From Hoplostethus atlanticus (Eukaryota; Chordata; Actinopteri; Trachichthyiformes; Trachichthyidae): a stretch of DNA of 64,000 nucleotides. Below the pieces are notes generated by a model that saw nothing but the letters and a program-made list of their open reading frames with translations, had not been told where the DNA came from and did not search any database. The stretch's first letter is position 1; every line of letters starts with the position of its first letter. The translations under genes were made by a program, and so were the position numbers. Below are positions 27,241 to 40,672 of this stretch, in pieces. The stretch covers positions 806,001 through 870,000 of the forward strand of contig JAXDDX010000054.1 of the NCBI GenBank assembly GCA_034670405.1, written 5' to 3'.

Positions 27241-30200
27241 GACAGAAGACCTGCTGTGCATTTCATCCTCGTATATTCCCCTGGCGCGTATGAGACACGG
27301 GGGAAGCCTGCGTCGCAAGCTGTTGGTATAATAAACAACTCTGTGGTGTTCATAAGGAGGCGACCACTGTCCTGGTCGGGGGTCCTAATTGTTTCACTTG
27401 TTGTAATGCACTCCCAAAAAAGGCCTGTGAAAACGATGCAGCCCCAATTACCGAGGAAGGTGTTGAGGCAATCTTGAACATTTGAACACCCGGCCTCTCA
27501 AGTAGATGATCATGTCAGAGGCCATTGATTTCCCTCTGTTCTTACTGCCACCGCTGCAACTGATTACACTGAACCGCAATAGTATCGATTGCACTCGAAA
27601 ATTCAGACGGCTTGTGAAATGCTTTATTTTGAAAAGTCTGTTTTGCAAGTGTTCATCTGTTAGCTTTATATTGAGATGAGCGTACGCTAACGTTGTCGCT
27701 AAGCGTGGATAGATCACCACAGGAAAGGAACTCGGCTTTTTAAAATGTGTTTTTGAATGGCAACTTGATGCTGGCGGGAAAAAAAAGCAATTGACACTAT
27801 TTCAGTACCAAAATGTTGCTCATCAGAAACATGATACATTTTATTCCTGGATGAGTAAGGACCAACTACCGTAACATTATTGTTTGCAGTCTACTCAAAT
27901 GCAGTACTTATTCATAATGTACTGTGGTTGTAGACTCTGGTGATACAAGGTATATTCAGACCACACAGTGAAATGCATTTAAGGTATAAATAGTTCAGTA
28001 GATATCAAGTAAAGCAGTAGACCAAACGTGGCAACTGGGTTGTACTTGGCTGATTTATTTGAGCGATATGAGCGATACATAAAGCATTTCCAACATAAAT
28101 GCCAGTGGATGTGGTTATGATGTTATGAATGCTAACAAGCAATGGCCTGGGAAAATGTCAAAGACAGACCAGGAGCAATAGGAAGTTACACAAGCATGTC
28201 CATTTTAGTTTTAGTAACTGCTGCCATGTTTAGGTGCGATACACATCGAGACAGTGAAAAAATGAGAGACAGTTTTCCAGGAGGGAATAAATTGACTGCC
28301 GTACACCGCTGCTGTGCCATCATTTTGTGTGTTTCCTGGAGAGGGAACATAAATAAAAGTTTGCTTCAGGATTAGTTTTTTATTTTGTTATTTGGGGGGT
28401 TGAACACTATCAAAAATAAAGTATAAACAACATCATTTCAATCCATGTACAGTGATATTTCACTTTCGTAAGAGATTTTTTTCATATGGTCCAATGAATT
28501 ATTGCTTATTGAAGATTGCGACAGGTGCAAAATCACTTGAAATGTATGACACATAACAGAAATATTGCTATTGGTTGCATGTGGTTGTCATGACATCAGA
28601 TACTCAACGCAGCCAAAGTTGGGTTGCTGTTCACAACCTCATACCGTGCCGGTCACGCTTATAAATCAGACAGAAATGAGATTTTGATCACTGCCATTCT
28701 TGTCAGGTGATGTATCACATGTAATAAAATGTTGGGTTTTTTATGTCAGTTACATCACTGAATATATTCCACAGGGAGCACATTGTTTTCCTACGACATT
28801 TTCAGTGGCGACAACATGTATTTGAAACACTGTCTTTGATTCCAGTCCACTCCTTTGTTTTCTATCACCTGTCACTCTATTCTCTCAAGTGACCACAGCT
28901 GCCAGCGCTACATGTACCCTCCACCCCTCCTCCTTTTTCGTCTCTCCTTCCGTTGCTCCCTCCCCGGTATCTCTCCTCCCCTAGGCGGTACACTAGGACA
29001 TCTAGGCCACCAGTGGGAATACAGTAGTTAATCTCTCCTAGTTAAATGCTCTTGTATGGCCCCGAGCAATAGCAGTCAACCATCCCCTCTTTCTTCTGCT
29101 TTACTTGCTCTCCTGGGAATCTGTTCAGCCCTTATTTTGATGTGTTATATGGGGGGAAAGGAAGCCTCATTTCAAGCTAAGAGTCTTTAAGCCTGTTTAG
29201 TGTTACTAACTGTGCTAATTTTTGGATTGGAATTGTTTGTTGTCGGACCGTGGCTTAACACAGTTGTAGCTTGAAGGGACATTTTTTTATGTTACACGTT
29301 CCATGTTAAATAGTAACTTCACTAGCATTAAAATATATCCACCTACACGCTGTACTGTAAATCTGGGAAACGACTCTAACCAAACAAGTCACGGAAGGAG
29401 CAATAAAATACTCAAAATGCAGCTTTTTGCCAGGTTCTCGTCATGGGAAAAAAGACCAACAGAAAGGCCATTTTATATCTTAGTGTAATGCCTTTCTTCA
29501 TTTCTCAGTCGTGCAAATTTGGTCCAAATTCTCATGGCTCTCGTTGTCCCAACCAAGAAATCCAGCAGATTCCACTCATTAGGATGCACTTAATGAGTAA
29601 CCACTTTTAATGTCACCGTAAACTCATCACCCCATAGATAAACCATAGGCATGCAGGGGAAGGTGCCACTAAATGTCTTTTAAATGACATAGCAATTTCT
29701 GTGCTTCTGTTCCTTCAGGTGGGAACCCCCGCCTAGCAGGGAAAATGGAATCTACCACCGACTGCGCTGAAGGCCAGAGGCTCTTAGCCTTGCCCTTCAA
29801 TAGTGGATGTGCTTTAACAACCTCCCTGGCGTAACGCAAAAGAAGTATCACAACTGTGATAGCAATTGCCACAGATGAAAAGGTGGCTCAATGGTCTTGC
29901 TGAAGCAATCATTTCAAATGCAGCAAATTCTGTCTACTATTCAGAGTGGTCAGAATTTATAATAAATTGTTAAAAAACAGAGATAAGAGTGACTATCTTG
30001 GCCTTGGCAACACATATGTCAGTGTTGAGTCATACAGAATTCTACAAAGCAAGTGTATGTACCTGCTACCTACAAGTAATGGCAGCTTGGTGAAAATGTG
30101 TCTTTTTTCCAAGGGCAGTGTCCTTCACATTCCCCGTTGGCCGATTGGAATGCCGCTGCAGACTTGTGCAGTTGAACCCTCAGCAACTACGATGATTAAC

Positions 30201-31138
30201 CAATGACATTGCAGAGCCTATGGTCAGACCAACCTAGCATGTTAGCTACGCTCGTCTCATTATAATGTTGGAGCTATAATATAGGAAATAGAAGGAAAGT
30301 TAAAAAAAAAAAAAGGAGAATCATAAAATAGGAAAATGGTTAAATATTTCAATGACGAGGATAAAAATAAGAAAATATAAAAAATGCTGAATTAATAAAA
30401 CAATAAATGGATTAAAGCTGTGATTTGTAAGCAAAATAATAAATAAAACAAAAAATAACTCAAGTACAGAAAATATTTTATTTATTTGTATCTACTTAAA
30501 TATCTATGTTTGATGCTGGCTCACAATGGACATTGTATGTATGACCTTGACGATCACAATAATTGAATTTGTTCAGCTCCTGTGCTAGGGACTGTGAATG
30601 ACAGACACTGTCGACTTCTATGGGACGGTATGATAGCTGCATAATACTCCCGCTGTTGTTTTATCGAATGTCAAAAGCAAAGCTGTATTGTGAGCAAGAC
30701 ATCAAAAAGATGGACAAAATGAAAGCCTTGCTAGTGTATGAGAAGCCACTAAAAGCACTCTCTTGCTGTGAAAAAAATAGTGCCTTAAAGCAGAACTGTC
30801 TCCACTATCAGCTGAAATTATATACACCCTGACAGAGAGATGACTGTACCAGCCGGTTGAAAAAAAACCCCATTTAATTTCATGACAGCTCATTTTAATT
30901 ATATCCCCCCCACCCACTGCCCCTCCATGAATTGGTTAAGACCACATTAGGCTACAGCATTGCATTAAAGTTTGAACTTACACTTCTTCCCCATTATATG
31001 GAGAAAGCTGAATTTTCTCATTACAGTGAGTTAGTCACAGCCACTTTCAGTTAGTGCAGCTGCCATATGAGGAAGAGTTTTATCATCACAATGTATTATG
31101 TAAGATTGACTGCAGGGTGGTGGGCAAAAAAAAACCAC

Positions 31139-31156
31139 ATACACACACACACACAC
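31139..31156 (+). repeat. (CA)n microsatellite
   Basis: About nine CA units. Confidence 0.95.
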
Positions 31157-31969
31157 TGGCTATCAGCTCCTACGTCTAAAATGGAGGAATCCTGTGCAAG
31201 GGTGGTCATGGGGCTAGAACCATTCAAATAGGCCAAAAGTGCTGATGCGTCCTATTTACCTTGTGGTAATGGATTTGTTTGCTGCCCAAACCCCCTTCCT
31301 GTCTCGGAGGAATATTGGGGGCTTAGCACCATTCACTTTCTGCTGCCCTGGCCATTTATTTTGATTAGGGGAATGAAGTCCTCCACAGAGCCATACCCAG
31401 AATAATTGACACTGTGTCCTCGGAGGTCACAAAAAATATACCCTGAGTACTTATCCCCCTGGTGAAGTGGCAGTGTATGAAAAGATTGCAGCTGAGCACT
31501 GAACTGAAGGAGCATTATTGCTTTAGGTTGCAACAAAAACCTGTCGGGGAGCTCGTAAATTATATTTCCTGTTCTTTTTTTTCAGGCTTGACAGGATAAT
31601 TGATGTGTGCCGTGAACTTCAAATTGACTTCAACTATATATCTTATATTTTTCTTTTGTTGTCAGTCAATTCTAAAAGGACACTTGTGATGGTAGTGGTG
31701 TACTTTTAGGTCACAGTAGGAAATGACTAAACTCCCAGCTCGCCACTTATGAAGTTAGCATAACCCATTTCTCTAGAATCATATTAATTCAGAGACGATT
31801 AATACTTAATTTGTCTGTTTTTTTACCTTCTTGTGGAGCACCATGAGTCAGGTACTGTGCCAAATAAAGTTGCAAGAAACTTTTTGAATTACCTGCATTC
31901 CTGAATACATGGCTCCTAAAATCTGGTCTGATCTCCATCTGAGTCATAAAACATTGAGAGTCTAAGAGT

Positions 31970-33010
31970 CTAAGCTGGAAAAAGTATGCAAACCTCTGGG
32001 ATAATGACTTCTATGAAAGGGGGATAATTGACGTCAAAACCCCTCAAAGATTGATTACCAGCAGAGACTGTTCTCCAAAAAAAAAGAGACCTGTTCAAGT
32101 GGAATATGCCAATTTCAGAGGACCTCTGGCGAAGACTTGTTGAGGCTCATGAGGCTGGAAAGGCTACAATCAGTCTACAGTCAGACAGATTGTATACAAA
32201 TGGAGAAAATGCAGTGCCATAGCTGCTCTCCCTAGGAGTGGGAGTCCAGCAAAGATCACAGCAAGAACACACTGTATAATGGTCAAGGAGGTGACATAGT
32301 ACCCTAAGGTAACAGCTGAGGATCTGCAGGCATCTCTTGAACTTTCTAACATCTCTGTCTACGAGTCCACAATAAGAAAAACACTAAATAAGAGTGGTGT
32401 TCGTGGGAGGATACCAAGAAGGAAACCACTGCTCTCCACAAAAAACATTGCTGCTCGTCTCAAGTTTGCCAAAGACCACCTGGATGTTGTTCTGTGGACA
32501 GATGAGACAAAACTTTAACTTTTTGGCAAAAGGCCACAATGCTGCGTTTGGAGGAGAAAAAACTGGTACTGCATACCAACAGCAAAACCTCATCCCAACC
32601 GTGAAGTACGGTGGAGGGAGCATCATGGTCTGGGGCTGTCTCAGGCTTGGACGGCTCGCAGTCATTGAGGGACCATTGAATTGTATCAGGAAATTCTAGA
32701 GGAGAATATCAGGGCAACGGCCCGTGATCTGAGGCTTAACAGAGGTTGGGTGCAGCATGACAATCACCACACAACACAAAACCCAAACGTACAACAGAAT
32801 GGCTTCAACAGAGGAAAAGTCCTGACCTTAGCATTATTGAAATATCGTGGCATGACCTGAAGCAAAGCCGTTCATGCAAGACATCCCAAATACATCAATG
32901 GACTGAAACAGCTCTGTAAGGAGGAATGCTCCAGAATACCTCCTAACCGTTTGATCAGCAACTGCAGGAAACATTTGCTTCTCACAACTGTACATCTAAG
33001 TAAAACACAG
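31970..33010 (+). mobile_element. Decayed Tc1/mariner DNA transposon
   Basis: The left end keeps part of a Tc1-type terminal repeat (GGAAAAAGTATGCAAACC, from about 31977). From about 32100 the DNA follows a fish Tc1 transposase gene: a helix-turn-helix region (TVRQIVYKWRK-like), GVRGRIPRRKPLLSTKNIAAR, WTDETK carrying the first catalytic Asp, a segment reading AYQQQNLIPTVKYGGGSIMVWG, then GRLAVIEGPLN and a final PDL..IE..WHDLK region. The reading frame is broken several times, including a stop just after DETKL at about 32517 and shifts before and after the VKYGGGSIM segment. Part of the stretch before WTDETK is deleted. The right terminal repeat was not found. The element is non-functional and moderately old. 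Confidence 0.9.
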
Positions 33011-36000
33011 CATGCTCAATTTGAGTAAATATTTGATCATATTCTCATGGGTACATGTAGAGTAATCTGCCTGTAGGGGAGCTGCTATTCATTCCTTCAA
33101 CAGTTTCCCTGCATTTATTTTCATTTTTGCCCACCCTGTCAGCAGCAAACCTAAAAATATTCTTGCTATGTCATCGTTCTCATCTCAGTCCTATCTATTG
33201 AAAAGAAGAGCATCAGATTTGAAACCGAAACCGATAAGAGTTTCTTGGTACTAGATTGACACCAGTTTACACCAAAAACGTCAACATTTTCTTTTTCCCC
33301 CCTCACGTAGTTTAGTTTCTGAAAGTGCCCTGATGCGTGTCCACTCTCAGACGAAGGCGACCAAGAATGAGGTAAGCAGAGGCAGAGAGAGAGGAGGGGA
33401 AGCAGATGGCCGGCCTACAGAGGTTGAGATCGGAGGGATATTGGCAAGATGCTGAGCTGGAGAAATTAACCTTCAGAGGTTTTTACACTGCGGCAACTGT
33501 TGGCTCATGCTGGATTCCTCTCCACCCCATCTCTCTCTCTCTCCCTGTCTCACTCCCCCACTCAACCCTTGCACTGAATTCCTCTCTACCCCATCCCTCT
33601 CCATTTTTATCAATCATTCTTTCCCTACCTCTCGCTCCATCTCTCCCTCTTGCCTTAGTCGCTTATAGCAACTATCTCTCTCGACTCAGTATCAGCTAGC
33701 TTTGTAATTATGAGTATTAATGTAAGAGAGAGGGGTAATTGACCACGGGCAATTCTGACGACAGGCAAAACTGAATCGCCAAGAGTTGCCACACTCTCCA
33801 AACAGGCTTTTGTGCAGCCTCCAGTATCTTCCTTCCATTCTCCTCGCAGTTGCAGTAGTTGAAGGTCAAAGCCCTCCCTTGGCTTTTGAAGCAGCCCTAA
33901 TGTGATGTGCAGGCAAACTCAATGTAGCGTCGGCTACATTGTCAGCTCTTATCTGGGTTTGTCATCTCAGTTGAACTGGGAATCTACTCGATTGAGGATC
34001 CCCCCCCATATGGATCATCATCATCGGCCTCCTGCAGGGCATGGTGCCTGTCTCTCCGCTGCGCCACAGCCTTCCCCCATTCTGGCGGCGAAAGGCCCCG
34101 GGGTTCTGCTGTTTGCAGACCCGTAGCTGTCCATTTAATTTGCTGCACACAGTCGCTCCACTCGCTCTGCATTGTGCCTTTTAGTCTAGTCAAGCCAAGA
34201 ATCCAGGAAGTGCAATGTCTGTTTACTCAGCTGTTTAGCTCACAAGTTTAATATTAGCTTTGCTGCCGGCCAGCTGCAACAGCGAATCGGTGACAAGGAT
34301 GTGGGCTATGTGTTTAACAAGTATGTCAAATTAGTACTGAGGTTTTTGCACTTGACATTGCAACTGCCACATAGACATTGAATGTGGCTAAACTGGCCTT
34401 AGTTTATTCAGTAATCAGATGAATGCACTTTACTGCACCACTGAAAAAAAATGTCCTTGTGAGGCAAATGTTTGAAATTCAAGTTATAGCTCAGGGTGGC
34501 AGGCTGTGTTGCTTTTATGTGTAATGAGATCATGAGAGTTATTCAGGGTTTTTTCAATTGAAGATATTGAAAAATACTGCACGTACAGCTAAGACGATGC
34601 AATTAGGCCCTCTCATGTTCTCCATAACAAGTTGAAAAGATGATGCGTAAAAGTTTTGTAAAACCAGACCCATCCCATCATTCCTGGAAGTGTAAGTGTG
34701 TTCGAGGCTACATTCTATCTACAAAGAGGTTATGGGTGAAAGCAAACAATGAAACAATCTAAAGACTATTTCAAATATGAATATGTTCATCTGAGTTTGG
34801 AGATTGGGTGTCATGATTTGGAGATGGCTAAAGCAGGTATCTCAAGATATTCCAATGAAAAGACCACAAAGGAAGCATTTATTACGGTTTCAAGTCCTTG
34901 GACCAAATGATCACTAGCCTCCAACAACTATGCATGTAAGACCATTTTCAATTACACTAATAGGGGTCGCCACAAACCAGACTGCGCCCTCGGGGCTATA
35001 CTTTTTTGTTGTATTTGATCTCACCACCTGCAACACCTGCATTTATATATTGTTTTAAAATTGGATGGACTAAATCAAATGGAATGGAACGGGATGGTAC
35101 ATAGAGTAAAGTGGTAAGTGTGTCAACATAAGAAAAAAGCATCAAGGGAGATGGGTTGTGGAGGCTGTGAGCATCAGACTGGTTGGTCAAAGTAAACATC
35201 ATTTGTGCCAGAATTGCATGCTTTGGATGCACATTTATTTATCCATTGCTTGATACGACTACTATTAGGGACATATTTATTTTAATCACAGAGGCTGCTG
35301 CCTATAGAAAATGTCTCCTATTTCATCCCACCCACAGCCCTTGACAACAACACAGCAGTGCGCCCTAGCCTTTGTTTGGAATTGTTTCACATCAGATTCA
35401 GAATGTGGAAAATAAAGCACCAGGGGAGTGAGGCAAGCTGTCGTTAAACAAAAAAAAAAGGATAAATGAGAAATGACTTGTGTGTGGTGTTATGACTGGC
35501 TGGTTGGTTTCATCATTCTGCAGAAACTGCTGAGAGACGAGATGGAACATCTGCTCAACACATCTGAAGTGCAGTCTTTGGTAAAAAAAAAAGAGAAAAG
35601 ATGATGACAGTAGGAGTTAGTTATTTTGTTGTGTTCTCATCTATTCTGAAGCAGACATCTGCATTGGCATGATTGCTCAAGAAATTTAGAAAATCCAATT
35701 TTGGCCAATTCCTGGCTAATTGTGGGAAACAAGATGAAGCAATAATCGCTCTTGCCATACAGCACTACAGTTTCCCTACATGTCACACGCCATTCTTTTT
35801 AAGTGGTAACATGTTACTCTAGTTTTCAGATGGGTCTATCTATTCCGGCATCCATTTTGCTTTGAGGGAACCATGTCATAAGCATGCAGGGTAAAAACCG
35901 ATGAATGTATCTTGCCTCACTATCAAAATATCTGTACACAGTGGTCCTTTATAGATATGTCCCTTTTCATGTATTCAGTTTGACTTTGAGCTTGTTCTGG

Positions 36001-37320
36001 GAGATGCAATGTTGGAGTTACATGTTCAAATTTAAGGGTAGTCCAACAAAGATCAGCTGCACCTCATTCGCACACCAGTCCTGCACGATCTCTGCTGCAC
36101 ATCTCTGCAGTTCTTGTAGTTTGTCATTGTTTTTGACACATAATCTATATAACTCTATTTTCTGTGTAAGACACAGAGGTACCTTGGTATTTATTACATT
36201 TCAACAGTGCTGTGATCTGCTGTTGTGGACAATCTAACATTTGTGAAGCTTGTGTTGTACATCAAGGTTTTTTATTGTAAACTCAGGAATGGTGCAGCTC
36301 AGGCCCAATGTCATGTAAGACAGCTTCTGTTATTTATAGTATCTTGATTTTGGAAGCTTTGATTGATATTAAGTATTGAAATATTTGATAGTGTCTTGTA
36401 ATCCCACAAGGCATGGATCATTTATCATGTGATACGAAAGAACATTTCTTTCATTTAGTGCTGAATGACATTTTCTTATCAGGTGCATGAACCATTTTCC
36501 CAGTCGTAACTTGGATAAATCTCCAGACAAGCAGTTATTGACTTCCAAACAGTTCCCCATTCAAAACGTTCTAAGAAACGTTCAGTGGTCAAAGCGATTT
36601 TAGTGATTTTTTTTTTTTTTAGTGATTTAAGTTACAGATACACAAGAAACAGAGTGGAGTGGAAAAGCCCTGGAACAAACATGGTGGCAGAGTACACAGA
36701 GTACACCCACTCATGGACGTCCATCCAATCCACATGCTTTTTGGATTGGGATTTGTTGAACCAATTGGTGCAATTATGATAATGATGAATTGACCTGTAA
36801 CAGTGTGCCAATGTGTCCTGGAAAGAGACATAACTACAATTATTGTATTTTAGATCTTTATGAATTTTAAATTGCAGTTTGTAACCTTCCAGGAAATAGC
36901 CGCCTCCAGAAGACATTTGCTTGGACATTTTGAGATTGATATAATTGCATGATGATACAAGCATTCTTCAACCAAACTACATATACATTTCACAAATTTC
37001 TTAATTAGTGCCCTGGGAGAGAGAATTACGAACTTCAAGTTGCATTTTTACAGTGCAGTCTAGACACCAGAAATGTTGTAATAGGGCACGGCAGTGTTCA
37101 ATGATGGTTTTGGACATTCATTTATTGATTTATTGATCCCTCTCAATTTGTTACTGGTGCTTCAGGAGATTTCAACATAAATATAATTCTTCACATTAGT
37201 TTTGATTGTGTGGTATAATTGAAGAGACCATTTCCAAAATACTGCATATCCATTTTTGAACTTTAAGTTATCTACTATCCATTAAAAAGTACTGTGATTT
37301 TGTTTATTTATTTTTTGTAA
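33011..37320. other. Gene-poor DNA, no gene recognised
   Basis: It contains the pyrimidine-rich block at 33515-33660 and nothing else that I can name. Confidence 0.55.
33515..33660 (+). repeat. Pyrimidine-rich low-complexity block
   Basis: Dense CT and CCCT runs. An open frame across it is compositional. Confidence 0.8.
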
Positions 37321-37664
37321 TGCACCATAATTTTGTACAAATCGAGGTTAACAGGAGGTAGAGCTCACGTGACTGAAACAGGCAGTAGTTTGACATTGAA
37401 ATAGTGCAGTGGAAAGTAAGGGCATGAAGGTCAGGGTGGTGGATGGGCTTATACACTTACCGTCCCGAGAGCAAAGTTCTCTGCTGTGACTTACCTTAAC
37501 ACAATTGTTTTAGTTCAATAACTTTAACCAAAGTTGTGGTAGTTGACTAACCTTAACTGAAGCAGTTTTGTTTTGGTGCATGAGCAGTGATAGGCCATGT
37601 GGCTGGTCATGTGTACGTATAGTGCAAATCAAGGGTGCATAACTTTCCGTAAGATATCATACGG
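37321..37664 (+). repeat. Interspersed repeat, copy B
   Basis: This is the second copy of the repeat at 19587-19981, in the same orientation. Shared blocks include GTGACTGAAACAGGCAGTAG, TAAGGGCATGAAGGTCAGGG and GGTGCATAACTTTCC. It is shorter, lacking the GGGGTTCATTTCCTGACTC section of copy A, and it keeps an AAGATATCATACGG end that copy A has lost. Confidence 0.7.
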
Positions 37665-38729
37665 CCGTTGTTATCAGAACATTTAGAACAAAACTCCGCA
37701 ATTATTGTGAAGATGACAAAAAAAGACCATTGATACAAATAAAACATAAGCCTCTATGTGCTGCTTTACAGTCTGGTTTACCATGTCGGATTTCAGGTGC
37801 AATCTTTCTCAGTTCTGAATCACATTTGGGGAAGTGCCACATAAACCAAGAAGAACAACACACCACAAACCTACAGTGCAGTTTGACTGAGGACGGATCT
37901 CCTATTAGTTTGCATTCAAAGCAAGTCTGTAATTTGCAACCAACTCAAAATATTATAAACATTTCTCTTGTTTCATTATTCAAATTTTATGTTTGCCATT
38001 TCCTGTAATCTTATGTTAATAGTGACCTTTGGCTTAAGTGGTCTTGAGTGAGTCAGCAAAAGCACCAGAAAGAGAAATACAAAAACAAAACACAGTGGTG
38101 ACATCTCACAACGGAAAAGTCGTGCAATGGGGTTTAGTGTAATGGGAATTGTGGTCTTAATTCCAAACCCCATTTTGCCAGTAGTCTACAAAATCCATAA
38201 AAACATGGGTAACCTTTAAAAACATGGTACTTGATCTATCAAAGGTCCTCATGATGATTCATTCAACCTTTTTTTTCCTTCTTTTTTCTAGCTGACATCA
38301 GCAACAGAGCAATTGGAATCTATTCAAATATGGTGAGGCTTAACTTTCCCTTTCACAAGAAAACTGTGGATTCGATTTCGGACCGAGACCAGCAGGGGGT
38401 AAAATGGCTTCATCAGTCTTTTTAAGTCAAACTGAGATGGAGGGAAACAAGTGAGACGGCGATGCATAACACTGACATTTTTTAATAGAATTCATTTATA
38501 ACAAATGGAACTTGTGTCAGCAAAGAACTGATTTTCATACAGACTTCTTTCGCCACCAATGTAACCTAAGTAAGAAAATAAAAAGCACTCCTTTCATTCA
38601 GAAAAAAAACAGTTTACACTTACAACTAATCAGAGGTAATTGTATGATTTCTTTTTAACAAGCCATTTTTTTACAATTTCATTATTTAATTTTCAGTCTA
38701 TGCATCCAGACGAGAGATAGATAGAGAGA
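37665..38729. other. Non-coding stretch before the ptprd 3' end
   Basis: A T/C-rich tract ending in CTAG at about 38291 looks like an isolated plus-strand splice acceptor, but no coding context supports it. Confidence 0.5.
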
Positions 38730-38744
38730 GCAGAGAACACAACG

Positions 38745-38750
38745 TTTATT
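38745..38750 (-). promoter_or_regulatory. Candidate distal poly(A) signal AATAAA
   Basis: TTTATT on the plus strand reads AATAAA on the coding strand, about 3.0 kb after the ptprd stop. A GA-rich stretch follows it. It is one of several such hexamers in the region, so the choice is tentative. Confidence 0.25.
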
Positions 38751-40554
38751 TCTGTTAATGACACTCCAAGCTTGAATGGCGAAGCCACGAGAACAGATGG
38801 TTGGGGGGACAGATTTTTCTGAAGTCGTCTGCTGGAGTAACCATGGCATCAGAATGGATGCTCTTTTTCGCCACAAACTTTTTTTTTGTCTTTTTCGAGA
38901 GTTGATACCTTTTTTGTGTTATTTACATACACACAAAGTGAACGTTTAAGGAGATTCTTATAGATGGGTTCAAGTAATATATTATTGGGTTTAGAATCAA
39001 TAGGGCAGTGCATAGTACAAAGATATAGAAAGTGCAAATCTTCCTACTAGGCCGACTTTGGCCATTCTGCAATGTTTCACCATGCATATGAAAAATTAAA
39101 AAAAAGGAAAGAGATGAGACGAGAAAATAACATTGTTGATGTAGAGACTTGAACTAAGTACATAATGTAGCATTAGCCACCATGAGGTTAAATAATAGCA
39201 CTTTTATATCTCAATGTTATGACAAAAGACTAAAAACGTAATCAATTAAGCAATTGACAAAAATAAAAAGACATAGCTGCTTGATTTGACAAGGGAAAGA
39301 AAGCACCTGGAATGCACATCCACAAAGCCATCGAAGAGGGTAAGGAGACGTTAACGATGCTGTTCAAAGTTCAAAGTAAGCCTGATGCATATTGAACTAA
39401 ACCCCCGATCTCTAACTGTAAATGTCAAAGAAGGACATGGCACACTATTTAGCATTGTCCGGATAACAGAACCAATGTCTTCTTGCAGTTTGTATTTTTC
39501 TACATGTACACTCTGTAGTGACACATATTAAGTCGGTACTTTCAAACCTAAGGCATGAAGAAGAAACCCTTCAGCTATAATGACTTGTGCTCAAAGCATT
39601 CTGTTTACCCAAATCCATTTTTTTGTGTATGACGACCCATTCTAAATACAGAATATACTGTACTTTTTGTTGGAAAACATGACCATAGTAACAGTCAGCA
39701 AAAAGCTCATTGACTTTATATTGGGCATGATGCATGAATTGATGGCCTGAGTGTTGCTTTGACCTCTTGATGCCAATATTCTGCCAACCTGTCTTGGGAA
39801 ATGAATTTCATCATGGCTCTCTGTGTATGAAAATTTGAAATTGGCAGGAAAAGACAAAGGGGCATACATGTATTGTGTCTTGACTATTTGTTTTCTATGG
39901 AGGTCAGTGAATTATGAGATGTTTTGTTCTAATTCACTCAGCCACAATAAGGCCACAGAAAATGAAAAATACAAGCTTTGAAATTTTCTTATTTGCATAT
40001 ATAATCTCATTATGTGACAAATGAATATTAAAAAGGTAAATAAACTATACAGTTACATGTACGCTAAAATGCCTAGATTACTTAAAGGATACGTTAACAT
40101 GTTAAATGAAACATTATAAAAACAGGCATAAATATAAGGCACTCTAAATGCAAAATGAAAACATGTTATTACCATTGGATGCTTTAAAGAACCACAAGAA
40201 AGTGATGTCTTTGTACCTTGCCCTATTGTATGGAGCGGTGAGCGCGGCTGTGTGACCCTCTGCTTCTAACTACAGACTGTATGAGTACTTTCAAATGCAC
40301 CAGTGATGCTTTGACTGACACCTGACATTCCCACTCCCACACACCGTACTTGTGGGGGAACAACAATGTCGTGACCGTGACTGAATAACGTATCCACGTA
40401 AAACCCTATCTATAATACACCTATTTATTGCACAAGTAAAGATGCACTGAATCAGAATACGATTTTTGTCCTACTGATGTGCATTCCAGTGAAAAATCTC
40501 TTCATTTCCCCCATAGCACAGAAATCTCATTTTGGAAGCTTTCGTAGACAATCC

Positions 40555-40672
40555 ATATTTCATATATACCCATAAATTATGTACTTTATCCATATATTTA
40601 TAATGTTATATGTATACTTTGTGTAATATATATATCCCACATATATTTAACTATATATCTATATCTTATCCA
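40555..40672 (+). repeat. A/T-alternating low-complexity tract
   Basis: Repeated ATATAT, TATACC and similar motifs in the probable ptprd 3' UTR. Confidence 0.8.

Larger units (their letters stand above)
19982..31969. other. Gene-poor DNA, no gene recognised
   Basis: About 12 kb with scattered microsatellites and an AT-rich patch at 30290-30500. The longest open frame (21617-22237, minus, 206 codons) runs through a GT microsatellite and pyrimidine-rich DNA and shows no domain, so it is not called. Confidence 0.55.

Noticed and set aside
38271-38335. Pyrimidine tract plus CTAG and a later GTGAGG on the plus strand, resembling a 44-bp exon
   Set aside because: No coding homology and no partner exons on that strand; signals this short arise by chance.
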